NCBI GenBank assembly: GCA_024195585.1
Contig: SWBL01000264.1
Location: 1 to 64,000, forward strand
Source of the DNA: Aureobasidium sp. EXF-3400
Lineage: Eukaryota; Ascomycota; Dothideomycetes; Dothideales; Saccotheciaceae
DNA length: 64,000 nucleotides
Direction of reading: 5' to 3'
The translations under genes and the position numbers were made by a program. Position 1 is the first letter of the stretch, and each line of letters opens with the position of its first letter. Below, piece after piece: positions 32,948-44,391 of this stretch. Below the pieces are notes generated by a model. That model did no database searches. It was not told the origin of the DNA and saw only the letters and a program-made list of their open reading frames with translations.

Positions 32948-34427
32948 TCACTTCAGCGACATGGAGACCAGCTGGCCCGTCGAACCATCTCTTGCCCACT
33001 TGCCGTTGAAGAGAGCAGCCAGCTTGGTCAGCCCGTGCTTCAGTATCGTTCCTGTATCCGCATTGGCCTTCTTGCGCAGCTCCTTGTTGCACATACGTGC
33101 TTCACTCCCGATGACTGATAGGAGGGTGTCGACCTTCTCGGCCGCTTCACTGGTTATCTGCTTTGTCTTGTGAAGGATCTCCTTCTCCACCGTTCCGAAT
33201 TCCTCTGCTGACAACTTGAGTATGTCCGAACCACAAGGATGTTTGCTTATGACTTCTTGGACAAACACCTTGTTGAATTCGCGCTTGAGACACTCATTGA
33301 ACATCGGAATTGCTCGTTGCAAGTCGGTGCGATCGTCCCAGGGCTCTGAAAATGTTCCCATCAGCATCGATCGAGCTGTGGAGCCAAGCGGCCGCTTGCC
33401 ATCGATGCCAAATGGTGTGATGCGGGTGATCTCGGTGCAGCGCAGGCTGAAGTCGTTCCACTCAGTGACGGGCTCGTACCAACCGTATTGTGCTCCTGTG
33501 AAGTCGATGGCATAAACCTCTCCCGACTGCAGGCGTACTTGGAGAACCTCATGAAGGAAGTCTTGGTCCCATAAATGGCCAACGTAACGAGCTTTGCGAG
33601 TGGGCTTGTTGACTTTGACTTTGATCTCCTTGATGTCCACGCAGATGCCTAGTGCGAAGTGGAGTTAGCTCTATCATTATGGAATGGTATTTCAACGAGG
33701 TTCACCTTTGAGCAGCCAATGATTCACAATGTACATGTGGCTCAGCGAGTCCGTACAGTACAGCAGATTGAGGCAAGTCTCTGCGTCCTGCTTGTTCTTG
33801 AACGCAGCGTCTGGAAACTTGCGGTAGAATCCGTGTTCCCTCTTGGTCGGCTCAACATCGTAGTTGCCTTCGTGTATCAACAACTCTCCATTGACTTCTT
33901 CAGCTTTGGTCACGCAGTTGTCGAATGATTCCCTGCGTACAGCGTACCACATCTTTTGTAAAAGCCAGGCAGCCCTGAACAGTGCCTTTCTGGCCTGCAG
34001 GTTCTTGCACTCGGCGCGATGGGAAGGCCAATGAGCCTTCTGACATTCTCTGGTGCAGTAGCGCACATTGACATGAGGAGTACTATCAGTTTCAGGTGCT
34101 TGGTGGCAACCGGCACAGTGAGCCTTCGCGTTCAGGTTGCCGCAGTTGGTGCATTTCTTCTTGTTGTGGGGCTTATTGGCGGGAGTCTTGACATTTGACA
34201 GATCGTCGGGCTTGGTGGGTGGTTCAGTGTGCAAGAGATCGTCTGGTTTGCTGGTCGAGATCTTGAATCCAGCAAGATCTTTAGCGACGGTAGCTATGGT
34301 AGGTGATCCTGCGACTGGACTATCCTCTTTGTCAGAAGCTAAGCGATGATGAAGGAGTAACGACTTACGCATGGTCAGGATGGACCAGAACATGTCCCTT
34401 GGGTGAAGGTGGCTCGACGACAGCCAT
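32948..34427 (-). CDS. MYND zinc-finger protein, unknown function
   Basis: Three exons: 34369..34427, 33706..34319, 32948..33648; 457 residues, start MAVVEPPSPKGHVLVHPD. The first acceptor (34320) was chosen over a nearer TAG because only it keeps frame and it has a CTGAC branch site just upstream. The MYND finger is complete: Cys76, 79, 88, 91, 108, 112, His120, Cys124 (KKCTNCGNLNAKAHCAGC, YCTRECQKAHWPSHRAEC). No SET domain follows; the C-terminal 300 residues (YIVNHWLLKGICVDIKEIKV, QYGWYEPVTEWNDFS) are a conserved-looking fungal region I cannot name. MYND fingers usually bind proline-rich partners. Confidence 0.82.
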
Positions 34428-35020
34428 GTTGAGCGTGATTGAACGAAGGATGGTTGACAAAACGCGGAAGTGGATTCGAAGAAACGATGTTCTATGTTGT
34501 GGTGGAAGCGCGGTGAAGCGCTGTTGAAGTAGTGACAAAAGCGAACAAATGGAAGTGAGCTCGTCAACGACAAAGTGCATCAACAACAATACACGCTGAG
34601 AGTCACCTTCACCACACGGTTAAGCACATGTTCCGTTTCGAAGATTCATCGCACTGTCCTTGTCACTGTAAGAAACTACTCTTACTGCAAGCAAAAATGA
34701 TCCACTTCCCACTCAAACCCTTTCCTATCTCACTGGCATTGCAATATATCCCAACCAAACCAACATCCTTCCAGCGATCGGTTTAGTTGGGTCAACCAGT
34801 AAGGCCACTTGAAATTCCAGTGTGATAAAACTCCCAAAAGTCCTTGGTTCGACCCTCGGATGTAGCGGAACATTTAATTATGTTCTTTCTCTCCTTGCAA
34901 AGGTAGAATACTCTGCAAGTAGGAGGGGGGTTTTCCCAGACTAGCTAGAACAGCTAGGATGGTTTTTTGCTTCTATCAACCAAATAAATCTTTTAGTCGT
35001 CTTTTATAACTCCTTCCTTT
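34428..35020. other. Intergenic with imperfect inverted repeat
   Basis: 593 bases. Contains a 12-bp inverted repeat, 11 positions paired, at 34750-34761/34780-34791 with an 18-base loop. A GGTTCGACCC string at 34843-34852 recalls a tRNA B box, but no tRNA cloverleaf can be folded around it. No gene called. Confidence 0.45.
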
Positions 35021-36043
35021 CTAGCGTTTCTTCTTGGTGGGTTTCTTTTGCTCGCTTGCTGCAACATTCGTTATAACACTTGCGTTCGGTTCGACCTTTT
35101 CTCTTCGCAGCATCCAATATCCAAGTGCAATCACGCTGTGCAGCAAATCATAACTCAAGGTCTGCACAGCAGGATGGCTGTTCATGGCCTGGAGTAAGAC
35201 CGAAGGCATCTGATCCAAAGGTCCCAAATCTCCGATGCTCTTCTGCGTGAAGAACTGGATGGCGACGGTGAAGACAAACAAGCGTAAAGTTGCTGCATGC
35301 TTAAACGTGTTCGGTGTGTCATCATTCAAGCTGCTTAACGGCAGTACCAGCGGAAGGATAAGCAACAGACGAGCCGCGAGAATAGTATAGATGAGCCATT
35401 CTCCTTCTCCGGCGTACCTGGGTGCCGAGTTGAGACAATAAGCATATGCGAGCGGCACAGCATACCAAAGTGGCCAGTATGCCAACAACCGAATATTCAA
35501 GTTTGCTTTTAGAGGCTTGGTGCAAAGCATGATATAAAACAGCGTTTGTGCAAACGAGGTAGGCAAGATCTCGAGAAGTACAAAGAAAGCCCAGAGATTA
35601 GGTACTTTGTGTCTTCGGCCTTCGATGCCCATGTACAAAGCCACGGCGAGAGTAGACCACAAGCCAGAAGAAGAGAGAAGATATCGAGCCTTAGTGGCTA
35701 CAATAGCTTCGCCGAAGTCTTGGAACAGCGAAGATGTGATCGACCATTGCCACAAGTGTAGGGGTGTCCTGTGTGATCCGATCAAGGCTCCTAGAGGAAT
35801 ACTGTGGCGAGTTGTCCATTGTTGGTAGGAGAGGATCAAGACATTGAGCATGTAGTAAGAAAGAGTTGCAAAACTTGAAGTGGCCAGGACCGCAAGAATA
35901 GGCGGAATCTTGAGCTTGCCATTGTTCTGTTGGTATGACTTTCTGATGGTGTTCAACACGACTCCAGTGGAAGCTAGAGCAGCGGCGATGTATCCCCAGA
36001 AGATCAGAGCACCCGTTAGATTTGTAGAAGCATCTATATCCAT
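35021..36043 (-). CDS. Multi-pass membrane protein, probably ER, unknown function
   Basis: Single exon, 340 residues starting MDIDASTNLTGALIFWGYIA. Roughly eight hydrophobic helices, including ALIFWGYIAAALASTGVVL, IPPILAVLATSSFATLSYYM, LWAFFVLLEILPTSFAQTLF and LIYTILAARLLLILPLVLPL. The chain ends in a lysine-rich tail, KKPTKKKR; the last four residues KKKR fit the KKxx COPI retrieval signal, so ER residence is inferred. No enzyme motif seen and no family recognised. Confidence 0.8.
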   Translation of the reverse strand: MDIDASTNLTGALIFWGYIAAALASTGVVLNTIRKSYQQNNGKLKIPPILAVLATSSFATLSYYMLNVLILSYQQWTTRHSIPLGALIGSHRTPLHLWQWSITSSLFQDFGEAIVATKARYLLSSSGLWSTLAVALYMGIEGRRHKVPNLWAFFVLLEILPTSFAQTLFYIMLCTKPLKANLNIRLLAYWPLWYAVPLAYAYCLNSAPRYAGEGEWLIYTILAARLLLILPLVLPLSSLNDDTPNTFKHAATLRLFVFTVAIQFFTQKSIGDLGPLDQMPSVLLQAMNSHPAVQTLSYDLLHSVIALGYWMLRREKVEPNASVITNVAASEQKKPTKKKR

Positions 36044-36271
36044 CGTTTGTTGTACTTGTGGTTTGAGAGTCGGAAATTGTGATGATGAACAAAAGTTGGA
36101 GTCAAGAAGTTGAATGATGATGTTAGAATGGCAGCGCTGATCATTTCCCCATCGGGCCCTTCATTTTGTACAGGCAAGAAAGTTGATGAAAGTGGGTAGA
36201 AGCATATGTACAGAATTTTGGGCATGATAGAAGGTACATTGGTATTTTTACAAGAAGGGAAACATGGACGT

Positions 36272-36964
36272 CTAACCTCTGGTGGTCTTTCTCTCCTCGA
36301 CACGTCTCTTGTACCTCACTTCGGCCTTTCTTCTCTCACCACCATCGATCTTGTGACCACGCTTGATCTCCCAGAGACCCTCCTTTGCGACAATCTTTGC
36401 GGTACCGGGTCTCTCCTTGATGGCCTCGACGTTGGAACCACCGATGATGTTTGATCTGACGACCTTTGTGCCCTGTACAGGCTTGATTTTGTCGAGAGAT
36501 TGTGAAGGCTTGTCCTGACCAGCAGGAACGTTGACAACGATCTTGCGCATGCCAGGAGAGCTGGTGAGGGTAGCAGTGCCGGAAGCAGCGGGCACCTCGA
36601 CAATCTTCAGCTCGCCAACGCCATCTTGAACATCAGTCAGGTCACCTCCAATGCCGAAAGAGCCTTGACGGAACTTGTTGCGCCAGTGGAGTAGGTAGCG
36701 GCGATTGCGAGCGGGCTCAACACCAAGTTCGCGTAGTTGTAGTGATGACAGAGAGAAGAGAGCATTCCAGTCGGGGATCTTTGTAGCGTGCTGGGACATT
36801 TTGCGGCCAATGAGGGTGAGGAAGGTTTGGGCATCCGGGACGAAGGGGGTGGGCTTCGGTATGTCCTTTGCGGCGATTTTGGCGTGCAAGCATCGTAGCT
36901 GTGTCTGAACGAAAGAAGTTGTGGTAGGCAGAGCCTTGACGGGAAGGGACCGCCTGGCGAACAT
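36272..36964 (-). CDS. FYV4: IGR-motif mitochondrial ribosomal protein mS41 (FYV4)
   Basis: Single exon, 230 residues from the ATG at 36964 (MFARRSLPVKALPTTT); the frame stays open upstream but lies over the divergent promoter. The N-terminus is basic and Ser/Thr-rich, as in a mitochondrial presequence. The diagnostic IGR domain is clear: PFVPDAQTFLTLIGRKMSQH, followed by DWNALFSLSSLQLRELGV and RNRRYLLHWRNKFRQG. In yeast this protein is part of the mitoribosome small subunit. The basic C-terminus (ERRKAEVRYKRRVEER) would suit rRNA contact. Confidence 0.9.
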   Translation of the reverse strand: MFARRSLPVKALPTTTSFVQTQLRCLHAKIAAKDIPKPTPFVPDAQTFLTLIGRKMSQHATKIPDWNALFSLSSLQLRELGVEPARNRRYLLHWRNKFRQGSFGIGGDLTDVQDGVGELKIVEVPAASGTATLTSSPGMRKIVVNVPAGQDKPSQSLDKIKPVQGTKVVRSNIIGGSNVEAIKERPGTAKIVAKEGLWEIKRGHKIDGGERRKAEVRYKRRVEERKTTRG

Positions 36965-37272
36965 GATTGCTCCGAGTGGTGGTGTGACTGCTCGGGTTGT
37001 GATTGTCGGTTTGCGTTTCCAAGGACGATAGGTGGGGAGATCAGAGAAGGAGCGAAAGGCGAGTGGTAGGCGCAAAGGCTCTCTGCTTGTCGAATTGGCA
37101 GGAACGAACGACAGCGCCGGCCAAAAAGTCGCTGTCGCTGCTGCTCGTTGCGAGTGGTCCGTGTGGCACGGCCCGCAGAGCCGCTCCGCATTAGTGATGG
37201 CTCTCTCAACTGTCGACACCCTTCACCTTCTTGAACTCTGCTCATCGCTTGTTGCTGCGCGACACGGACAAG
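36965..37272. promoter_or_regulatory. Divergent promoter FYV4/KIN28
   Basis: 308 bases between opposite-strand ATGs. GC-rich, without a TATA box. Shared by a mitoribosomal and a transcription-kinase gene. Confidence 0.55.
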
Positions 37273-38533
37273 ATGGGCATGAGTCTTTCGCCCGCTTCGC
37301 CTGCCATGTTGAGGCCCGCCAATGGAGCCAATATCAAGGCTGCAAATCAGATGCAAGCCCAAACCCTCAATCCGGCCCACGCTGCTCCACCTGCTTCTGC
37401 CACAAACATTGCCGAGCAGCTCGACGACCAAGAGCGTCGCAAATATGTCAAGGGTATGCCTTCTGTCCCTCTGTCTCATTCGCACTCACTCATCTTTCGC
37501 AGGCAAGAAACTCGGTTCTGGTCAATATGCCGACGTCTTCTCCGCTCACCTCGTCTCCGATCCCTCTCAGCTCGTCGCCATCAAGAAGATCAAGGTCGGT
37601 CCCGAGGTGCAAGAATGGGGCATCTCACACGATTCCCTGCGCGAAATCAAATTCCTCCAGGAGCTGTCCCACCCCAACATCATTCGCCTATTCTCCGTCT
37701 TCTCCACCAAGAACCAAAACCTCAACCTCGTCCTCGAACAACTGCCCCAGGGTGATCTTATGAAGCTGATCCAGGACACCACAATCGACTACAGTCCCAG
37801 CGACATCAAAGCCTGGATGAGCATGTTGTCTCGCGCCGTCTGGTTCTGCCACCAGAACTTTGTCTTGCATCGCGATATCAAGCCTAACAACTTGTTGATA
37901 GCCGCCAATGGCGAGATCAAACTTGCCGATTTCGGTCTCGCTCGCAGCTTTGCCGATCCTCACGCCCCCATGACCTACAATGTCATCACTAAATGGTACC
38001 GTCCCCCGGAGCTCTACTACCAGGCCAACTTCTACTCGGGTGCCGTTGATATCTGGTCTGTGGGCTGTGTTTTTGCCGAGCTCGTACTTCGCTGGCCTCT
38101 GTTCCACTGCATCCCTGATGGTGATCTTGCCATGGTGGGCATGATTAGCGACAAGGTCGGAACTCCCACAGAAGACAACTGGCCCGGCGTCAGCAAACTG
38201 CGTGGATACGTCCCTGTCGCAAAAGAGGATGTCACACCGGTCAAGAAACGTGCAGACTGGGAGGCCAATTTCGGTACCGTTGGCACCACAGGCGCGGACT
38301 TGCTGATGCAGATGTTTGCTCTGGACCCACGTAAGCGCCCGACCGCTGCTCAAGTCCTCGAACACCACTACTGGACTTCGGATCCTCGTCCTTCGCGTCT
38401 CGATCAGCTGCCTCGTCAAGGTGGAGGTTTAGATGCCATGGGAGAGGATCTCAAGAGACGTGGTGGCGAGCTACCCGACGTTAGAGGCGACAAGGTGGCA
38501 CGAAAGATTGACTTTTCCTCCATGAAGGGCTGA
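37273..38533 (+). CDS. KIN28: TFIIH cyclin-dependent kinase (CDK7/KIN28)
   Basis: Exons 37273..37453 and 37503..38533 with a 49-nt intron inside the codon of the first Gly of the kinase domain (KYVK-GKKLGSGQYADVF); 403 residues. The kinase core is complete: LVAIKKIKVG, the cyclin-binding helix variant ISHDSLREIKFLQEL, HRDIKPNNLL, ADFGLARSF and the T-loop MTYNVITKWYRPPELYY. This pattern (GPEVQEWG before the helix, TKWYR) is that of CDK7/Kin28, which phosphorylates Ser5/Ser7 of the RNA polymerase II tail within TFIIH. About 56 residues precede the kinase domain, longer than in yeast, Ala/Pro/Asn-rich. Confidence 0.93.
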
Positions 38534-39118
38534 GAGATACTTTCGTGCCATACGACGAAAAATTCAGCCTCTACCAAGGCTTCCCTCGCCACTCACAGAG
38601 TTCTCTATAGCAGGCCATTACGACCACAGCTGGTCATGTATACGGGTACTCTCAGAAGCGCACTTTGGCACATCCAGTGACACTTACACTGGACATATGC
38701 CAGTAAAAAGACATCTCAAGAAGGCCCCTAAGAAGGCCGACTCATAAAGGGTCAACCCGAGATGAACAGTCACCTCCTCGCGATATTCGCTGCAGCAGCA
38801 AACCCACGGTATGCGAAGCCTATAACAAACTAAGTATGGCCAACGAGGATCGAGGTTCAGAAACGTCTTAGAAATCAAAACACTAGATGAACCAGGATGA
38901 GACTTGAGACAAGGAGGCGATGAATGCAAAGGATAGCAAAAACTCGAAGGATATCATATATAAGCAAAAACTAGGTATTAATTACGTAGGTGCAAACGCG
39001 AGAAACATCAAAGAACAAAGATAACACATTATCCTCACCACATCGTCTCATTCTCTTCCAACCCAGGATATCACGTTCTGTCGTCCATTTCCTTCGTCCA
39101 TAGTTTCAAGTCGCCAAC
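38534..39118. other. Convergent intergenic region
   Basis: 585 bases between the KIN28 and EIS1 stop codons, AT-rich from about 38930. Nothing beyond 3' untranslated sequence is seen. Confidence 0.5.
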
Positions 39119-42100
39119 CTAAAACTCCTCTTGGAACTTGGTCTCGCGGGCAGGACTCTGCGTCTTTTGCTTCTGCTGTCCACCGAATGTAGGTGGAGGA
39201 GCGAGAGTCTCGTCAAAGTGATCGCGTGCCTCTTCAAACTCGTCTTCGTCACCGCTGATGGCACTGACGCTGCTACGTCCGCGGCGGGCAGTGGGGCGTG
39301 TAGTTGGCAATTGCTCATCGCTGGACTCGGAGGAAATGCTATGGAGATCCGTGTCGTGGCGGCGGAACGACGAGTCAGAGACTGCGTCACTGGTCACTGG
39401 GGCTTCTGCTGCTGCGATGCCAGTGGTGGGAGGCTCGGAGGTTGAGAGACTCTTCTTAGCCTCAGTGGCAGGAACGGTGACGGCAGTGGTGTCGTTTGTC
39501 TTGGTCTTCTCGGCGGGCTTGGACTTGCGGTTGAAGCGAGAGAAGAGGCCGCTCATACGGCTGGGCCTGCGGCCTTGGAAGGAGACGTCGTTTGCGGTTG
39601 CAGGAGCAGTGCGACCAACGGGTACCGACTCCTCGACGTTGCCAGAAGTGGCTACGACGGGAGGAAGAACAACGGCGGCGGCGGAGGTCTCGGGGACTTC
39701 CAAAGGTACAGGCTTGCTGGCCACAGCATCTCTGTCTCCATCCTCATCAATGCTAGAAAGACTGAGGCTGCTGCGTGCGCTTGAAGAACTGGAGCTAACA
39801 ATCGTAGAAACGTGGCGATCAAGCTCGGGACGAAGGCCGCTCTGGGTGCTGTGAACTGTACCAACAGTGGTGACTCTGGTCAAATCGTCCTGAGCGAGAG
39901 CGGCGCCGTCCGAGGAAGCAACATGCTCAGTGTCGACAGCAGGGGTGCGGTCAGTGTCGACGTCCTTGTCCTCGTCCTTAACCTTGGAATGTTCGTCAGT
40001 AACGACTGCAGCGCCGCCAGAAGTGGATGGTCTCTCTGCAGCGTGAGTAGCAGCAGAGGCTTTGCTGGCATCCTCGGTGTCTCTCTTGACCTCCTTGGAT
40101 CTGCGCTTGTCTTCCTTGCGAGCTTGCTTCTCCTCGGCCTTGCGGCTCTTCTCTGCTTCTTTCTCAGCTCTTCTGGCAGCCTTTGCCTCGGCCTTCTCTT
40201 GATCTGTGGTGTTGTCAGTATATATACACAAGCTAATTGGAATTGATATCACTCACCCTTCATACGCTTCGTCTCAGCCTTGACTTCTCTCTCACGTTCT
40301 TTCTCGCTCATCTGCGTGCGTCTTCTCTGCTCCTGGTCCAGACGAAGCTCCTCGTCTCTGGCACGTTTCTTCTCTGCATTGGCATTGATCTCGTCAAGAG
40401 TGGGTTGGAGTCTGCTCTGGGCAATGGCATCCAGTTCGGACTGATCCATGTACTTTCCACCACCAATACTGACCTTGCCGAAGTTGCGCTGTCTGTCCTC
40501 GCTTTGAGCAGTTGCACGAGCGCGAGCCTTGGCCTCCCATTCTTCCATCATTGCAGGTGTGACCTGACCTGTCTGTTGGAAGACTTGCTCGTCCATAGTG
40601 TGCATCTGAGCCTGCACCCTCTTCTCAGCAGCAGCAAGTAGAGCAGCACGATCTTGGGTTCGCTTCTCATCCTGCTGAGCAACCGAGTTGTTCAAGGATG
40701 ACATCTGGTTGCGGATTCTGCGTGATCTGAACTCATCGTCGGAGGAATCATCATCATTCTGAACAGGCTTGGGGTTGCTCTCGGCACGGTTTCTGCCAGG
40801 GCGATTGCGCAGGGACAAGCGCGAACGGGGCGATTGTTGCTCGTAACCGTAGTGAGCGCGGTAGCGAGCAGCGCCATCAGGATCCATCTTTGCAAGGCGT
40901 TCATTGGCAAGTTTCTGAGCAGCTTCCTGCAGGTGGATATATTGTACGGCCTGTTGGCGGAGATCAGGCTGGGTTGAAGCGGCTGAAGGAACGCGGTTGT
41001 GCGAAGCAGTGGCAGCGCTGGTGCCGAGACGTTCTGAGACCTCGGCAGCGTCCTGTTCACGTCTTCTCTTCTCGGTCTGCTCGTACATCTGCTTGGCCAT
41101 GGAGATTGCGGAAGCGCGAAGAGCGGCTTGCTTCTTCTTCTCCTCAACCTCCAACTCGACTGGGGGAGTGCCACCAAACATCTCGCGGGGCACATTGCGG
41201 CCGATGTTCTGGACACGAGCAGCGCGCATAGCGTCCGAGTCGATACGGTTGGAGTCTTGTGCGGCAGGTGACTTGGTGGATGGTCTGTGGGCCATGGTAG
41301 CGGCATTTAGGGCGTTGTGTGCCGAGTTGGCAGAATCGGGGTATCTAGGGTGCTCAACTGGAGGGGCTCGGGTAGACTGAGACTGAGACTTGGTCACAGC
41401 ACCAGTGGCAGCCATGAGGGCCTTCTTGTGACCATCCTCTGTGTAGCCATAGTCGAGTTTGGGACCCAGATTTCCCTTGCTCATAGCAATGCCAGCAGCG
41501 GAGTTTCCTTCAGCCGAAGCCTCGGGCTGCCAGAGGTTCAACTTGGGACCATCTTTGTGTGCAAGCAAAGCGGCCTTTGAGCCAGCTGCGCTCAATTCTG
41601 GTTTCCACAATGGAGCCATCTTGTAATCCTTTGCTGCCATTGCTGCGATACCCGCGTTCTTAGACGGGTCGGGCTTCCAGTGTTCAAATTGCTTGTGACC
41701 AGAGTTTGCCAGGTTGGCAGCGGAATGGGCGGAGCCAGTTGTGTTAATGCCGACAACAGGGAAGCTGGGAAGGTCTCTAGGGTTTGCATACTTGAGCGAA
41801 GTGGCGGCACCTAAGAATGGTTATCAGTGTATAGAGGGAACTGGATATAATGCGAAACTTACTGCGTGACGAAAGCTTGTTGTTAGCATCGAGGACGTCT
41901 TCCTTCTGCCTAGTGCTCTTGCCAGTCTTAGTGACATACAGGGCAGCATTCGAGGCCTGTTCTTGGAGTCTGGTGTCGCGATGGGCCGTCGGATCGGGGC
42001 ATACAGGCAGAACGTCAGAGGCCGAGGTCGTGACTGGTAGCGGAGGCGAGGTTCTGGTGTACTCAGACGCCGAGGTGGTCACGGGCAGCGGAGGACCGCT

Positions 42101-42631
42101 TCTAGAGACGTCCTTGCTAGATCTGTGACTGGAGGTCGAGTCGTCCATGTTGGACCTGGAGCTTGACGAGGTCACTGGTGGAGGGAGGTCGAGAGCCTTG
42201 GAGCCAGGTCTGTAGCTGCTTCTAGCGTCAGACCTGCTGGTGGTCGTTGTGTCGGCCTTGTCGCCGGCGGTAGTGGCGGGCTCGGTGGGCTCAGCAGTGT
42301 CGGCAGGCTTCTGGCTGGCGCTGTCGTTGTGGTAGACGTTGGTCGTCGTCTTGATGGGCGTCGAGTCGGCTGTCGCGGAGTCGGTAGTCGGCGCGCTCTC
42401 AGTGTGATTGGACGCGGTGGTTGGCGTGCTCTCGGTATGATTGGCTGCGGTGGACGAGTGCTGGTCGGCGGGATCTGAGGTGGGCGCGGTTATCTGGGCA
42501 TTGGCCGCCTCGATGGGGTTGCTCTCGGACATGGTTGGTGCCTTCTTTTCCTCGATAGGAGTAGGTTCGGGAGTATGTTGTTCGAGTAGGAATGTCGTGT
42601 CGCCTGTGCTTCTCACTTGGGCAGACTCCAT
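39119..42631 (-). CDS. EIS1: Eisosome protein 1
   Basis: Three exons: 41863..42631, 40257..41810, 39119..40203 (introns 52 and 53 nt, both in frame); 1135 residues. The EIS1 signature follows the first intron: SLKYANPRDLPSFPVVGI, then a tandem series of short blocks (GHKQFEHWKPDPSKNAGIAA, KMAPLWKPELSAAGSKAALL, PKLNLWQPEASAEGNSAAGI) and a long charged coiled-coil (TQMSEKEREREVKAETKR, EKAEAKAARRAEKEAEKS). The N-terminus is Thr/Ser-rich with short repeats (HTESTPTT/HTESAPTT; two PPLPVTTSAS). Known role: peripheral component of eisosomes, the plasma-membrane furrows scaffolded by BAR proteins Pil1/Lsp1. The tail is disordered and Ser-rich. Confidence 0.9.
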
Positions 42632-43180
42632 TGAATGCTAGGAATGAAGGTTGTTGCGACGGTTGGAAGACAGCCTTCAATATTGCGCCCAAAGAATGCC
42701 TCTGCCCATCCAGATCAACCCGACGTCATCGACGTCATCAATCCGCCAACGGTGCGACTCGGCGACCAAGCCCTGTCAACTATCAAGGTCAGGTCTCCAA
42801 GAATCTCGTCCATAAAGCCGAGCCATCCTATCACTCCATCTGTGCCCAGCTGTCTTTGTTTTCAAACCTATCGATGCGAGCACAGATTGATTGAATTGTG
42901 ATCCTCATACCCCAGTCGATCGACGTTGGGATCTGTAGCCCGAGCTTCATTTGTCCAGAACTTGATTTGGCCCATGCGTATCCAGGTTTCTTGTCAACAA
43001 GGGCTTGTATGAACCTCTCATGCACCTTGTGACATTAAGGTCCTTCCAAAACATTTACTGCTCAAATTGTTCACTCCAGCATCAATAAACCACTGGTCAC
43101 CACAAGAACGACCCCGTTGCAACTTCCCGTCGCACACGTTTCAATCAAATTACACACCCGAACAGCCACAAGTAGCAGTC
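42632..43180. promoter_or_regulatory. Divergent promoter EIS1/phosphatase
   Basis: 549 bases between opposite-strand ATGs. Its clearest element is a tandem CRE-like pair at 42721-42738. A 101-codon plus-strand frame here overlaps EIS1 codons in antisense and is not called. Confidence 0.5.
42721..42738. promoter_or_regulatory. Tandem CRE-like elements
   Basis: Two direct copies of CGACGTCAT abut each other, 90 bases upstream of the EIS1 ATG. GACGTC is the core of ATF/CREB-type bZIP sites (fungal AtfA/Sko1 class), which act in stress responses. Function inferred only. Confidence 0.4.
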
Positions 43181-44104
43181 ATGGCACATGCTGACAAGTT
43201 TGATCGCTTATTGAACTTCCGTGATGTCGGTGCATTCGTCAACGAATTGACTGGCTCAAAGTGAGCTTCTTGAACGTGTCAATTTCTGCACTTTATAACT
43301 CTTGCCAGAAAGCTCAAGTCTGGTCTGCTGTTTCGAAGCGCCAGACCTGACGAAGCTTCAACTGAAGATCGCAGACGACTAAAGAACGACTACCATATCC
43401 ACACCATCATTGACCTGCGCACTAAGTCTGAACACATTGTTCAAGCCCAGAAGCGTTCTGTCCCTCTAGCCTCAGCCGAGCCTGTTGCTCCCTCCAACAA
43501 TCAGGCTGCTGAACCCGTCAAGATCCCCGGCCTAAACTATGCCGAGATCAACTTCAACGGCTCCTCGTACTCGTTTGCCCTGATCCGCCAATTGCGATAC
43601 TGGTCTGCCGCCAAACTCATTGGTCTTATGGCTGCAGGCTATCGTACTCAAGCCATCAGTATATTAGGCACAGAGGTCATGTCTGAGCGTGGGCTCATCG
43701 GTCTGGCTTACGACTCGCTCGCTCACTGCACTTCTGAAGTCCTCGCCGTCTTTCGTGTTTTGGCTGATGAGAAGAGCTATCCTGTTGTAGTGCACTGCAC
43801 CCAAGGCAAGGATCGCACTGGCTTAACGATCTTGCTTGTTCTTTTGCTGCTGCACGTTGATACGGCAGCCATCAAGACTGACTACATGCGAACGCAAGAG
43901 GAGCTTGTGTCGGAACGCGAGGCTAGAATTGTTGAGATAAGAAGTATCGGTATGCCCGACTCGTTTGCTGACTGCGACCCACAATGGGTTGACAGCGTGG
44001 CTGCTCATATCAATGAGAAGTACGGTTCCATCGAGGAATACCTGCTTCGCTGCGGTGTCAACACGGAGATGCAGCATACTGTCAGGCGTATCTTGTTGGA
44101 ATAG
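43181..44104 (+). CDS. Tyrosine/serine phosphatase, Y_phosphatase3 family
   Basis: Exons 43181..43260 and 43309..44104 (48-nt intron, AA|A join); 291 residues. Opens HADKFDRLLNFRDVGAFVNE, the NxRDxG signature of MptpB-like phosphatases, followed by LKSGLLFRSARPDEA and HTIIDLRTKSEH. The catalytic P-loop is VVVHCTQGKDRTGLT (Cys-x5-Arg). The family (PF13350-like) includes lipid and protein phosphatases found in many fungi; substrate unknown. No targeting signal. The protein is complete and all key residues are present. Confidence 0.9.
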
Positions 44105-44391
44105 CCCAACCCACAGGAATGCATACCGACTATTCTTGACCTCTTGACGCCTGTACATATATTAGTCTTACCTTCGGCTTGATTGGTGTTCTGATGATGA
44201 CATGCCATCTGCGCTGCGAGGTCCATCTCATTGGTTGACGACTCTTATTAATCTTCACACATAAGTGTCTCGCGTTCGTCTCTCAACTCGTGTAGAGGGA
44301 TATCACGTAAGAAGCTGCAAAAACATATCATTCTTTCTGGACGGTAGAAAAGTCCGTGGTGGGTACTACGACTCTTAGCGGATGCTCTTAT

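Noticed and set aside
34843..34860. tRNA B-box-like GGTTCGACCC with an A-box-like stretch 50-60 bases upstream
   Set aside because: No acceptor or T stem can be paired around it and the last B-box positions do not match, so no tRNA is called.
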